Below are positions 56,129 through 64,000 of a DNA stretch of 64,000 nucleotides, one piece after another. Both the position numbers and the translations under genes were made by a program. The first letter of the stretch is position 1; the number at the start of each line of letters is the position of its first letter. Below the pieces are notes generated by a model. The model made no database searches. It saw only the letters and a program-made list of their open reading frames with translations, and was not told where the DNA came from. Source of the stretch: Paludibacter sp. (GTDB lineage: Bacteria > Bacteroidota > Bacteroidia > Bacteroidales > Paludibacteraceae); contig JAQUWU010000006.1 of the NCBI GenBank assembly GCA_028692715.1, positions 1-64,000 of the forward strand. The letters are read 5' to 3'.

Positions 56129-56668
56129 ATGGAAATAATTGACGTTGATAAAAATATAACATTAAAAGAAGTTGGATTGGAAGATGTGGAAACAATTTTC
56201 AATACTATTGATTCAGAACATGAATATCTGAAAGAGTGGCTTCCATTTGTAGAAGAAACAACTGACATATCATATACCCATACTTACGTTGAGTCATTGT
56301 TAAATTCCCCAATAAATGAACTAGTTTGTATTATTCTTTATAAAAATAAATTTGTCGGAATTGTCGGGACAAGAGATTCTGATTTGGGAAATAAAAAAAC
56401 AGAGATAGGTTATTGGTTATCTGAGAATTATCAAGGCAATGGAATTATGACCAAATCTTGTACAGCTTTGATAAATTTTCTTTTTACAACGCTTGAAATA
56501 AACAGAATTCAATTAAAAGCTGCCACTAAAAATTATAAAAGCCAACGAATTGCCGAAAAGTTAGGTTTTAAAAAAGAAGGAATTGAACGTGATGGTGAAC
56601 TTCATAAGCACGAATTTGTTGATTTGGTTGTATACGGTCTGCTAAAAAACGAATGGCAGAAACAGTAA
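56129..56668 (+). CDS. GNAT-family N-acetyltransferase (RimJ/RimL-like)
   Basis: Cytoplasmic acetyltransferase of 179 residues. GNAT features are IEIGYWLSENYQGNGIMTKSC-type motif A (TEIGYWLSENYQGNGIMTK, acetyl-CoA binding) and INRIQLKAATKNYKSQRIAEKLGFKKEG-type motif B, ending DLVVYGLLKNEW as in RimL-like enzymes that acetylate ribosomal proteins or small molecules. The substrate cannot be read from sequence. It sits 42 bases after lptB and 34 bases before rnz on the same strand. Confidence 0.88.
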   Translation: MEIIDVDKNITLKEVGLEDVETIFNTIDSEHEYLKEWLPFVEETTDISYTHTYVESLLNSPINELVCIILYKNKFVGIVGTRDSDLGNKKTEIGYWLSENYQGNGIMTKSCTALINFLFTTLEINRIQLKAATKNYKSQRIAEKLGFKKEGIERDGELHKHEFVDLVVYGLLKNEWQKQ

Positions 56669-56702
56669 ACCATTAATCTGAATAAAATTCAAATAGCATT
56701 TC

Positions 56703-57617
56703 ATGCAAAAAGCAACACTCACTATATTAGGATGCGGTTCGGCCTTACCAACAAAAAATAATTTTCCCAGTGCTCAGATACTTGAAATAAGGGACAAACA
56801 ATTTTTGATTGACTGTGGCGAAGGAACTCAAATCCGCATGCGGCAAATGGGTGCCAAAACCAACCGACTCGGACATATTTTTATCTCACATCTTCATGGT
56901 GATCATTGCTTTGGTTTAATCGGACTTATATCATCATTTGGCATGCTAAACAGAACGGCTGATTTACACATTCATGCTCAACCCGATTTGGAAAGAATCA
57001 TGAAAGTTCAACTGGATTATTTCTGCGAAAGTTTGTCTTTTCAGGTTATTTTCCACCATTTCAATCCGAAGAAACACGAATTGATTTTTGAAGATCGGTC
57101 TATTTCGGTCTATTCAATACCGCTGAAACATCGTGTTCCGAGTTGTGGTTTTTTGTTTGAAGAAAAACCCAGAGATCGACACATCCTTCGTGAAATGATT
57201 GATTTTTACAACATTCCCACTTGGAGAATTCTTAAAATAAAACAAGGTGAAGACTTTGAAACTGCAGACGGTGAAATAATACCCAACGATCAATTAACAG
57301 TTGTTGGAGAATTGCCTAAACGATTTGCATATTGCTCTGATACAGCTTACTCCGAAAAAATCATCCCAATCATCGAAGGCGTAGATTGCCTGTATCACGA
57401 GGCCACTTTTATGGAAACCGAAAAGAAAAGAGCAAAAGAAACCTTTCATTCTACAGCTCGTCAAGCTGGGGAAATTGCCCTAAAAGCCAAGGTCAAGAAA
57501 CTGATTATCGGACACTATTCAGCACGATATATCCATCAGGATGAGTTATTAGATGAAACAAAAAGTGTTTTCAAAAATACTCTTTTAGGAGAAGATTTGA
57601 CGACTTATGAAATATAG
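56703..57617 (+). CDS. rnz: Ribonuclease Z (tRNA 3'-endonuclease)
   Basis: Metallo-beta-lactamase-fold endonuclease of 304 residues that trims the 3' trailer of tRNA precursors. The zinc motif HLHGDH is present (FISHLHGDHCFGLIG), after GCGSALPT and LIDCGEGTQIRMRQ. Further ligands lie in PLKHRVPSCGF, YCSDTAYSE and the final HYSARY. Length is typical of the short bacterial form. It is followed by a bidirectional terminator shared with the convergent tonB-like gene. Confidence 0.95.
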   Translation: MQKATLTILGCGSALPTKNNFPSAQILEIRDKQFLIDCGEGTQIRMRQMGAKTNRLGHIFISHLHGDHCFGLIGLISSFGMLNRTADLHIHAQPDLERIMKVQLDYFCESLSFQVIFHHFNPKKHELIFEDRSISVYSIPLKHRVPSCGFLFEEKPRDRHILREMIDFYNIPTWRILKIKQGEDFETADGEIIPNDQLTVVGELPKRFAYCSDTAYSEKIIPIIEGVDCLYHEATFMETEKKRAKETFHSTARQAGEIALKAKVKKLIIGHYSARYIHQDELLDETKSVFKNTLLGEDLTTYEI

Positions 57618-57622
57618 AAATA

Positions 57623-57653
57623 AAAAATCTCTGAACATTGCTCAGAGATTTTT
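57623..57653. terminator. Bidirectional terminator between rnz and the TonB gene
   Basis: Perfect 12-bp stem AAAAATCTCTGA (57623-57634) with TCAGAGATTTTT (57642-57653) and a 7-base loop. A- and T-rich ends allow use on both strands. Confidence 0.85.
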
Positions 57654-57662
57654 ACCTTTACA

Positions 57663-58334
57663 CTACATCAGTCTAAAAGTTATAGGTAGCGTATAGCGAA
57701 CTTTTACGGCTTTTCCTCTTTGTTTTCCAGGATTCCATTTAGGCATAGATTGGATGACCCTAATCGCCTCCTTATCAAGATTCCTGTCAACTCCACGAAT
57801 AACTGATATATCGTCAATAGTGCCATCTTTATTTACAAGAAACTGGCAAATAACCTGACCCTGAACATTATTTTCGATTGCAATGATTGGATAATGTATG
57901 TTTTCAGATAAAAATTTAAAGATGTTTCCAGGAAACTGAGGCATTTCTTCAACCACTCTAAATTCAACATCTCCCCCATCGTCTTCTGTTTTTGCTGGCA
58001 TTACTTTTACAATGTCAATCTTTTCATTAGGATCAATATCGGATTTAAAATCTACCGGTTTTGTTTCAGTTGTATTTTCGACAATTTCAATATTTTCGAT
58101 ACTTTTTATGGGAGGTGGTGGAGGCGTTGGAGGTAATTTTTTCTTTTCAACAGTTTGAATAATTTCTACTCCTTCATCAATATAGCTACTATTATTAAAC
58201 ACTTCATACTTTATTACTTCTTTGGACCATTCAAGACATATAAAAAGGAGCGACAACCCTACTACAAAACCCATTAGTAAAAAAACTGATTTCTTCTTGT
58301 CCAAACTTGCGTTAAGTGATTTCTTGGCTACCAT
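57663..58334 (-). CDS. TonB-family energy transducer
   Basis: Inner-membrane-anchored protein of 223 residues that passes proton-motive energy to TonB-dependent receptors such as the SusC at the window start. It has one N-terminal membrane segment (VFLLMGFVVGLSLLFICLEW), a proline-rich stretch (KKLPPTPPPPPIKS), and a C-terminal TonB domain (about 130-223: MPQFPGNIFKFLSENIHYP, GQVICQFLVNKDGTIDDISV, MPKWNPGKQRGKAVKVRYTL). ExbB/ExbD genes are not adjacent. It is transcribed alone. Confidence 0.92.
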   Translation of the reverse strand: MVAKKSLNASLDKKKSVFLLMGFVVGLSLLFICLEWSKEVIKYEVFNNSSYIDEGVEIIQTVEKKKLPPTPPPPPIKSIENIEIVENTTETKPVDFKSDIDPNEKIDIVKVMPAKTEDDGGDVEFRVVEEMPQFPGNIFKFLSENIHYPIIAIENNVQGQVICQFLVNKDGTIDDISVIRGVDRNLDKEAIRVIQSMPKWNPGKQRGKAVKVRYTLPITFRLM

Positions 58335-58489
58335 GACATTTATTTATTAAAGAGTGAATAACTAGAAATATATAATTAAATAGAAATGACATCTGGTTGT
58401 ATAAAAATCGAGATTTAATTCATTTTAATATAATAACGTTATGAACTGTAAAATTATTGTTACATTTTATAACAATTTTTCAATTAAAC

Positions 58490-58535
58490 AAAAAAAAGAA
58501 TTGTCTAACGTTTTCACACATCGGACAACTCTTTT
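58490..58535 (-). terminator. Terminator of era
   Basis: GAATTGTC (58498-58505) pairs with GACAACTC (58524-58531), with one G-T pair. It is followed on the minus strand by a run of T, 35 bases after the era stop. Confidence 0.75.
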
Positions 58536-58569
58536 AAATACTTTAATTCCAGATAATTAAATCAATAAA

Positions 58570-59451
58570 TTAATCCAAATTATAACCAAATCCTTTCAAT
58601 TTACTGTCTTTATTTCTCCAATCCTTTTCTACTTTTACAAATAATTCGAGAAAAACTTTCTTTTCGAAAAACACTTCCATATCTTTTCGTGCTTCAGTTC
58701 CTACTTTTTTAAGCGATTTGCCTGCATGTCCGATAATGATACCTTTCTGAGAATCGCGTTCGACATATATAACCGCATTAATTCTAATAAGTCTGTCATC
58801 TTCCTGAAATTGTTCCACTTCCACTTCCACCGAATAGGGAATTTCTTTTTCGTAATTCATTAAAATTTTCTCACGAATAATTTCTGTTACAAAAAAACGT
58901 GCGGGCTTATCTGTCAACTGATCTTTTTCAAAAAATGCGGGTGATTCAGGCAACAAACTCTTAATGCGACTAAATACGGCATCCACATTAAATTTATTTA
59001 TAGCCGAAACGGGATAAATTTCAGCTTTTGGTAACAATTCTTTCCATTTTTCAACCAACACAATTAATTTTTCTTCGTCAGTTAAATCAATTTTATTGAT
59101 AATCAACAATAATGGTGCAGGGTTCAGTTTTACCTTTTCGATAAATTCTTCATTTTTATCGTAAGTATCAAATATGTCAGTTACATACAATAAAACATCT
59201 GCATCGGTTAAAGCTGATTTTGAAAAGTTTAACATTGATTCCTGCAACCTGTAATTGGGTTTCAGCACGCCCGGAGTATCCGAATATACAATCTGAAAAT
59301 CATCACCATTTACAATACCCAAAATTCTGTGACGGGTAGTTTGTGCTTTAGAGGTAATAATTGAAATACGCTCTCCTACGAGTGCATTCATTAAAGTAGA
59401 TTTACCTACATTAGGATTACCAACAATATTTACGAAACCTGATTTATGCAT
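58570..59451 (-). CDS. era: GTPase Era
   Basis: Essential GTPase of 293 residues that binds 16S rRNA and assists small-subunit maturation. G1 GNPNVGKST, G2 region TTRHRILGI, G3 DTPG, G4 NKID and G5 SAIN (VSAINKFNVD) are present in order. The C-terminal KH RNA-binding domain (about 205-293) includes GIIIGHAGKSLKKVGTEARK. Length is typical. It has its own promoter element and lies divergent to the histidine kinase gene. Confidence 0.97.
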   Translation of the reverse strand: MHKSGFVNIVGNPNVGKSTLMNALVGERISIITSKAQTTRHRILGIVNGDDFQIVYSDTPGVLKPNYRLQESMLNFSKSALTDADVLLYVTDIFDTYDKNEEFIEKVKLNPAPLLLIINKIDLTDEEKLIVLVEKWKELLPKAEIYPVSAINKFNVDAVFSRIKSLLPESPAFFEKDQLTDKPARFFVTEIIREKILMNYEKEIPYSVEVEVEQFQEDDRLIRINAVIYVERDSQKGIIIGHAGKSLKKVGTEARKDMEVFFEKKVFLELFVKVEKDWRNKDSKLKGFGYNLD

Positions 59452-59544
59452 TATAAATGAATTGATTAGATAATTATGTGAAGAAATTTAAACTAAAAGT
59501 TACTTTCTTGGTAAACGAAAATTACTTAAACGGTTAAACTTTTG

Positions 59545-59552
59545 CAAAGATA
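59545..59552 (-). promoter_or_regulatory. -7 promoter element of era
   Basis: The minus strand reads TATCTTTG (TAnnTTTG), 94 bases before the era ATG, in the divergent gap with the histidine kinase. Confidence 0.45.
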
Positions 59553-59602
59553 CGATAATTTATGCACTTGAAAAATTTAAGGTCTTTATCATACTTTTTT
59601 AT

Positions 59603-59610
59603 TATATTTG
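59603..59610 (+). promoter_or_regulatory. -7 promoter element of the histidine kinase gene
   Basis: The plus strand reads TATATTTG (TAnnTTTG), giving a leader of about 95 bases before the ATG at 59712. Confidence 0.45.
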
Positions 59611-59711
59611 ACGTTTGAAAAAAATAATAAATTGATTAATTCAAAACGCTTCAGTTTAATTTTTAATTTGTTAAACTACAGACATTTAAGTATTCAAACA
59701 AAATAATTATA

Positions 59712-60884
59712 ATGGCAATTCATATCAACAAAATATACGAAATAACTCAACGTCTGAAATTAATTTTCATACTTGTGGCAATCGCTATCATATTGATTTC
59801 CACGCTATTCACTAATCGACTAGCCAAATCTTTGGCCACAGAGGAACGTAAAAAAGTGGAAATTTTAGCCGAAACAACCCGTCAACTTATTCAATCAAGC
59901 GATGAATCGAATATTAATTATTTATTAAATATTATTGAAACAAATACCACAATTCCCGTAGTGATTATTGATGATAGAGACAACATTATGCAATCGAGGA
60001 ATTTTAATGAACCGGCAAATAATGTTGATAAATTTTACAAAAATGAATTGAAACGACTAAAAGAGAAAAACCCACCCATTGAAATACATTTTGATGACAA
60101 CACCACTCAATACTATTATTACGATGATTCATCGTTGTTGAAACAATTGTATTATTTTCCATATATACAACTTGGTGTCATCATCGTATTTCTATTAGTT
60201 GCTTTTTTTGCCTTCTCGGGAACAAAGAAAGCCGAACAAAATCAAGTTTGGGTGGGACTTTCGAAAGAAACAGCACATCAATTGGGAACACCTATTTCTT
60301 CGTTGTTGGCATGGGTCGATCTACTGAAACTTCGATACAAAGATGATAAATTGATAAACGACATGGAAAAAGACGTGAATCGATTGCGGATAATTGCCGA
60401 ACGTTTTTCAAAAATTGGATCTAAGCCAGATTTACAAGTGGTAAGTCTGAACGAGACATTGGATAATGCTATACTTTACATGTCTAAAAGATCTTCGCAA
60501 AAAGTGATCATACAATGTCATTATCCTGAAAATGAACATCTATTTATTAAACTTAATGTACCACTTTTTGAATGGGTTATAGAAAACTTATGCAAAAATG
60601 CTATAGACGCAATGGATGGTATCGGAAGTATTGATATAAATGTACACAAGAAAAATGAAGAAGTATTTGTTGACGTGAAAGACACGGGAAAAGGGATGGA
60701 TAAACGCAAATATAAAGTGGTATTTACACCCGGATTTACAACAAAAAGCAGAGGCTGGGGACTGGGATTATCATTAGCAAAACGAATTATTGAAGAATAT
60801 CATGGAGGTAAAATATTTGTAAAACAATCGGAATTGAATGTAGGTACAGTTTTTAGAATTATTCTGAAAACGAATTCAAAATAA
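59712..60884 (+). CDS. Membrane sensor histidine kinase
   Basis: Sensor kinase of 390 residues. Two membrane segments (about 18-38 and 148-168) frame a periplasmic sensor domain of ~110 residues. The phosphorylated His lies in SKETAHQLGTPISSLLAW. The ATPase domain has the N box (NLCKNAIDAM), G1 (VKDTGKGMDKRK) and G2 (GWGLGLSLAKRIIEEYHGG). No response regulator gene is next to it, so it is an orphan within this window and its signal is unknown. All catalytic motifs are intact. Confidence 0.93.
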   Translation: MAIHINKIYEITQRLKLIFILVAIAIILISTLFTNRLAKSLATEERKKVEILAETTRQLIQSSDESNINYLLNIIETNTTIPVVIIDDRDNIMQSRNFNEPANNVDKFYKNELKRLKEKNPPIEIHFDDNTTQYYYYDDSSLLKQLYYFPYIQLGVIIVFLLVAFFAFSGTKKAEQNQVWVGLSKETAHQLGTPISSLLAWVDLLKLRYKDDKLINDMEKDVNRLRIIAERFSKIGSKPDLQVVSLNETLDNAILYMSKRSSQKVIIQCHYPENEHLFIKLNVPLFEWVIENLCKNAIDAMDGIGSIDINVHKKNEEVFVDVKDTGKGMDKRKYKVVFTPGFTTKSRGWGLGLSLAKRIIEEYHGGKIFVKQSELNVGTVFRIILKTNSK

Positions 60885-61020
60885 TAAAAAATAATAAATT
60901 TTTATCATTTATCCGAACATTTTCATACATATAACGCTGATATATTGACAACTAAATACATATCCATAATAATTATTATAAAATAGAAAAGAAACTATTT
61001 TATAATAGAACATATTTTTG

Positions 61021-61028
61021 TACCTTTG
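61021..61028 (+). promoter_or_regulatory. -7 promoter element of the yceD-rpmF operon
   Basis: The plus strand reads TACCTTTG (TAnnTTTG), 25 bases before the yceD ATG. Confidence 0.55.
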
Positions 61029-61053
61029 CGCGGTTTTAATTATCAAGTGAAAA

Positions 61054-61632
61054 ATGTCGAAATTCGAACAATATAATATAGTATTAAAGGACATTTCAAC
61101 CGAAATTCACAACTTTGAGTTTGATTTGGATGATGTGTATTTTAAGAAAATTGACAGTCCTGAAGTACAAAAAGGGAAGGTAAAAGCCAAAGTAAGTGTA
61201 AAAAAGATATTGTCCATTTACGAGCTGAATTTTCAACTTGATGGTACCATTATAATTCCATGCGATCGTTGCTTGGATGATATGGAACTTACGATTCGTT
61301 ATAAGGAAAAACTGCAAGTAAAATTTGGGAGCACATTTTCTGAAGAAGACGAAATAGTAATTGTTCCGGAATCAGATGGTGGTATAAATATTGCGTGGTT
61401 TTTATACGAATTTATTGTATTAAACATTCCTATTAAGCATGTTCATGCTGCTGGGGAATGCAACAAAACAATGGTTACTAAATTAAAAACACACATCACT
61501 CGTAAAAAAAGTGATGATGATGACGACGATAATTCTTTAATGGAATTAGATGATGATGACGACTTTTCAACCGATGAAACACGAACAGACCCGCGATGGG
61601 AAGGTTTACCAAATATAACAGAAAACAACTAA
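61054..61632 (+). CDS. yceD: YceD/DUF177-family protein
   Basis: Cytoplasmic protein of 192 residues, family DUF177, always found with rpmF and thought to act in 23S rRNA or ribosome maturation. The family's Cys motif is IPCDRCLDDMEL near residue 70. The C-terminal part has a very acidic stretch (DDDDDD and DDDDD runs, about 155-180), before a normal DPRWEGL end. It lies 12 bases before rpmF and has a promoter element. Identification relies on the CxRC motif, the end motif and the neighbour. Confidence 0.88.
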   Translation: MSKFEQYNIVLKDISTEIHNFEFDLDDVYFKKIDSPEVQKGKVKAKVSVKKILSIYELNFQLDGTIIIPCDRCLDDMELTIRYKEKLQVKFGSTFSEEDEIVIVPESDGGINIAWFLYEFIVLNIPIKHVHAAGECNKTMVTKLKTHITRKKSDDDDDDNSLMELDDDDDFSTDETRTDPRWEGLPNITENN

Positions 61633-61644
61633 ATAACAAAGAAG

Positions 61645-61830
61645 ATGGCACATCCTAAGAGAAAAATTTCGAAACAACGCGCTCGCAAAAGAAGAACACA
61701 TTATAAAGCTGAAACTCCAACTTTAGCAATCTGTTCAAACTGTGGAGCAGCACATATTTATCACACTGTTTGCGGTGAATGTGGCTACTATAGAGGAAAA
61801 TTAGCAATAGAAAAATTAGCTACAGTTTAA
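61645..61830 (+). CDS. rpmF: 50S ribosomal protein L32
   Basis: Ribosomal protein of 61 residues. It opens MAHPKRKISKQRARKRRTHY, the typical L32 start, and has two zinc-ribbon Cys pairs (CSNCGAAH and CGECGYYRGK), so it is the zinc-binding form. It sits directly after yceD and before fabH, a conserved arrangement. A hairpin (61877-61908) separates it from fabH. Confidence 0.97.
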   Translation: MAHPKRKISKQRARKRRTHYKAETPTLAICSNCGAAHIYHTVCGECGYYRGKLAIEKLATV

Positions 61831-61876
61831 TAGTTGAAGCTATTTAAAGAAATATTATTTTCGAAACAAAACTATT

Positions 61877-61908
61877 AAGCTCTAAACAAAATTTAGAGCT
61901 TGATTTTT
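61877..61908 (+). terminator. Terminator or attenuator between rpmF and fabH
   Basis: Perfect 10-bp stem AAGCTCTAAA (61877-61886) with TTTAGAGCTT (61892-61901), followed by GATTTTTATG. It lies 20 bases before the fabH ATG, so some readthrough is likely. Confidence 0.75.
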
Positions 61909-61928
61909 ATGTACTTAAAACAAACAAC

Positions 61929-62918
61929 ATGTCGAAAATTAATGCAGTTATTACCGGTGTGGGTGGTTATGTACCTGATTACATCTTAAGTAACCAAGAA
62001 TTGAGTACAATGATGGACACCAACGACGAGTGGATTACTTCTCGCGTAGGTATCAAAGAACGCCGCATTTTGAAAGAACCAAATATCGGAACATCATTCA
62101 TGGCGGCAAAAGCAATTGAAGATTTATTTTCAAAAACCGGTACTAAACCCGAAGAAATTGATTTGGTAGTTTGCGGTACTACAACACCCGATTTTATCTA
62201 TCCTTCTGCTGCTTCAATGGCTGCCGAAAAAGTCGGTATTAAAAACGCATTAGCATTTGACTTACAAGCAGCATGTTCCGGATTTATAGTCGCTTTAACA
62301 ACTGCTACAAGTTTTATACAATCAGGAAAATATAAAAAGATATTGGTTATTGGTGCTGATAAAATGTCAGCAATTACTGATTATACCGATCGTACTACTG
62401 CTCCTCTCTTTGGAGATGGCGCCGGAGTAGTTCTTCTTGAACCAACCACCGAAGATTACGGTATAATGGATTCGTTGATTTATACTGATGGTGTTGGACT
62501 AAAACATCTACATATTAAAGCAGGCGGGTCGGCAATGCCAACTACAAAAGAAACCATTGATAAAGGGTTGCATTACACTTATCAAGAAGGAACAAACGTA
62601 TATAAATACGCTGTTACCAATATGGCCGAAGTTTCTGCCGACATAATGGACAAAAATAGTTTAACTCACGATGATGTTTCCTGGTTAATACCCCATCAGG
62701 CAAATTTAAGAATTATCGATGCTGTTGTTCGCCGTACAAAAATTGAATACGAAAAAGTTATTATTAATATTGAACGTTTCGGCAACACTTCTGCAGCAAG
62801 TATTCCTCTTTGTATGTGGGAGTCAGAAAAAAAGTTCAAAAAAGGTGACAGAATGATTCTTACTGCATTTGGTGCGGGATTTACCTGGGGATCAGTTTAT
62901 CTAAAATGGGGTTATTAA
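61929..62918 (+). CDS. fabH: 3-oxoacyl-ACP synthase III (KAS III)
   Basis: Starts fatty acid synthesis by condensing acetyl-CoA (or branched starter) with malonyl-ACP. The 329 residues contain the full Cys-His-Asn triad: AFDLQAACSGF, WLIPHQANLRI and ERFGNTSAAS. Also seen are DTNDEWITSRVGIKERR and the end FGAGFTWGSVYLKW. Length is typical. It follows yceD-rpmF and is closed by a terminator at 62938-62973. plsX is not present between rpmF and fabH. Confidence 0.96.
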   Translation: MSKINAVITGVGGYVPDYILSNQELSTMMDTNDEWITSRVGIKERRILKEPNIGTSFMAAKAIEDLFSKTGTKPEEIDLVVCGTTTPDFIYPSAASMAAEKVGIKNALAFDLQAACSGFIVALTTATSFIQSGKYKKILVIGADKMSAITDYTDRTTAPLFGDGAGVVLLEPTTEDYGIMDSLIYTDGVGLKHLHIKAGGSAMPTTKETIDKGLHYTYQEGTNVYKYAVTNMAEVSADIMDKNSLTHDDVSWLIPHQANLRIIDAVVRRTKIEYEKVIINIERFGNTSAASIPLCMWESEKKFKKGDRMILTAFGAGFTWGSVYLKWGY

Positions 62919-62937
62919 TCTTATTTTTAACAAACAC

Positions 62938-62973
62938 AAAAAGAGCCAACTTTAAAAAAGTACGGCTCTTTTT
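62938..62973. terminator. Bidirectional terminator between fabH and the nitroreductase gene
   Basis: AAAAAGAGCC (62938-62947) pairs with GGCTCTTTTT (62964-62973), with inner pairing ACTT/AAGT. It serves both convergent genes. Confidence 0.85.
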
Positions 62974-62990
62974 AGTTGATTCTTTTGGTA

Positions 62991-63623
62991 TTATCTGAAA
63001 TCGAATAATGACTCTTTGCTTTTTCTAACTTTAGTAGCTTTCGACAAATAATCATTTTTTTCGTCGCGATAACCTAACGCTAAAACATTCACAGCACTGA
63101 AACCTTCTTCTGATAAACCGAGTATTTTATCCATAGCTTCGGCACTAAATCCTTCCATTGGTGTGGCATCAACGTCTTCCATGGCAGCAGCTACAATTCC
63201 AATTCCAAATGCAATATAGGCCTGACGTGCTGTCCAAACAAAGTTTTTATCTTCTGACCCTGCAATTACTCCACCAAACATTGCTTTAAAATCACTCAAA
63301 CTTTCAATTTTAATTCCTCTTGTGTCGGCAATTAATTGAATATATTCATCCACCTGCTCTGCATCAATATTTTTCTTAGCCGCAAAAACCAGCAAATGTG
63401 ATCCTTCTTTAATTTGTGGCTGCTGACAAGCTTCGTTGAAGATTTTTTCTAGTAGTTCTTTATTCTCTATCACGATAACTTTAAAAGGCTGTAAACCGTA
63501 TGACGTAGGTGCCAGACGTACTGCTTCAAGGATTTTATCTACTTTTTCCTGCGAAACTTTTGTTCCATTCATCCGTTTTGTGGCATATCGCCAATTTAAT
63601 TTTTCTATTAAATTCATTTTCAA
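62991..63623 (-). CDS. Nitroreductase-family NAD(P)H oxidoreductase
   Basis: FMN-dependent cytoplasmic oxidoreductase of 210 residues, NfsB-like. It opens LNWRYATKRMNGTKVSQEKV (the FMN-phosphate-binding RYAxKxF-type motif), then APTSYGLQPFKVIVI and DVDATPMEGFSAEAMDKILG, which matches NfsB. Such enzymes reduce quinones, nitro compounds or flavins. A 6-bp palindromic site (63656-63673) and a TetR gene upstream suggest control by that regulator. Confidence 0.92.
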   Translation of the reverse strand: MKMNLIEKLNWRYATKRMNGTKVSQEKVDKILEAVRLAPTSYGLQPFKVIVIENKELLEKIFNEACQQPQIKEGSHLLVFAAKKNIDAEQVDEYIQLIADTRGIKIESLSDFKAMFGGVIAGSEDKNFVWTARQAYIAFGIGIVAAAMEDVDATPMEGFSAEAMDKILGLSEEGFSAVNVLALGYRDEKNDYLSKATKVRKSKESLFDFR

Positions 63624-63655
63624 TTTTTTTATTGATTTGTAATACTAACACCTAA

Positions 63656-63673
63656 AATGAACGTTTGTTCATT
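63656..63673. promoter_or_regulatory. TetR-type operator palindrome
   Basis: AATGAAC-GTTT-GTTCATT is a perfect inverted repeat (arms 7 bases, 4-base centre) lying 33-50 bases upstream of the nitroreductase start and 13 bases after the TetR stop. TetR-family operators often have this TGAAC-n4-GTTCA form. Confidence 0.55.
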
Positions 63674-63685
63674 TATAATTTATAT

Positions 63686-64000
63686 TTATTGTGAAATGGA
63701 TCTCCAAGATGATTCAAAAATCTGAATCAAATCATTCATTGGAATTTCATTTCCTGATATTTTATTCTTTTTTACTAAACTGCTAATTGGTGCAAATAGT
63801 AAACTGTAGATAAAATCATTATCCATTGGAAGAATTAATTTTGTTGCCTTGGCTGTTTCAAACAATTCTTCAAAAGTGGGGCAATAATCCATATTATATT
63901 TCTTTTCAACTTGTTGAATCAACGGACAATTTGAAAAATTTTCCTGAAAGACATATTCATCAATATTTTCTGTAATATACTGATAATGATTTATCCATAT
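63686..64000 (-). CDS. TetR-family regulator, C-terminal part (5' end beyond window)
   Basis: The frame is open from the window end and codes for about 104 residues; an in-frame TTG at 63922 is internal, not the start. The helical sequence (WINHYQYITENIDEYVFQEN; FEELFETAKATKLILPM; MNDLIQIFESSWRSI) fits the ligand-binding C-terminal half of TetR/AcrR proteins. The DNA-binding half is outside. It lies upstream of the nitroreductase on the same strand, with a palindromic operator between, so it probably represses that gene. Identification is by context and fold-like pattern rather than by a strong motif. Confidence 0.6.
   Translation of the reverse strand: MWINHYQYITENIDEYVFQENFSNCPLIQQVEKKYNMDYCPTFEELFETAKATKLILPMDNDFIYSLLFAPISSLVKKNKISGNEIPMNDLIQIFESSWRSISQ

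Noticed and set aside
63686-63922. A complete 78-residue protein starting at 63922
   Set aside because: The start would be a TTG, and the frame stays open to the window end with TetR-like sequence, so it is a partial gene.

Overview
The window comes from a member of the Bacteroidota, most likely an anaerobic, plant-polysaccharide-degrading Bacteroidales bacterium (Paludibacter-like or a relative). The evidence is a SusC/RagA receptor, five proteins with type IX secretion (T9SS) sorting tails, Bacteroidota-type -7 promoter elements (TAnnTTTG) in front of many genes, few Shine-Dalgarno sequences, and a bacterial V-type ATPase operon of the Bacteroidota layout. No tRNA, rRNA, CRISPR array, phage or classical insertion sequence was found.

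Layout. 1-19.3 kb is a polysaccharide-degradation region on the minus strand: a SusC receptor (cut by the window edge), a four-repeat fasciclin lipoprotein, a six-hairpin glycosidase, a GH105 unsaturated rhamnogalacturonyl hydrolase, an AraC regulator, a multidomain pectate lyase, other T9SS cargo, a secreted nuclease/phosphatase-fold protein and a beta-helix lipoprotein. Together they suggest pectin or rhamnogalacturonan use. 19.4-28 kb is core envelope biology (rsfS, ftsH, LUD protein, OmpA lipoprotein, cdsA, acyltransferase, TPR/OmpA lipoprotein). 28-34.7 kb holds a radical SAM/SPASM gene converging on a dxr-rseP-Spx/ArsC-like block. That block is interrupted by a D12 DNA methyltransferase lying between ~110-bp direct repeats, one of which carries a 164-bp MITE. 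34.8-43.7 kb is the V-ATPase operon E, DUF2764, A, B, D, I, K, with two ORF6N genes inserted in it (one broken by a stop codon) and a K subunit that keeps the known sodium ligands. 43.8-46.3 kb is the threonine-to-glycine pathway (kbl-tdh).

47.2-55 kb holds the most notable system. A predicted 20-heme cytochrome, a surface-type leucine-rich-repeat lipoprotein, a 12-heme cytochrome, a beta-barrel outer-membrane protein and a FISUMP lipoprotein lie in one direction, closed by a strong terminator, with a DUF2271-like T9SS protein upstream. I read this as a candidate porin-cytochrome conduit for electron transfer across the outer membrane; this is inference. 55.3-64 kb is housekeeping: lptB, a GNAT acetyltransferase, RNase Z, TonB, era, a histidine kinase, yceD-rpmF-fabH, a nitroreductase and a TetR regulator cut by the window edge.

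Small dispersed GC-rich repeats (CCCCTAAAGGGG type, five copies) have shaped gene ends here. One forms the N-terminus of the methyltransferase, one forms the C-terminus of Kbl, and two sit directly upstream of start codons.
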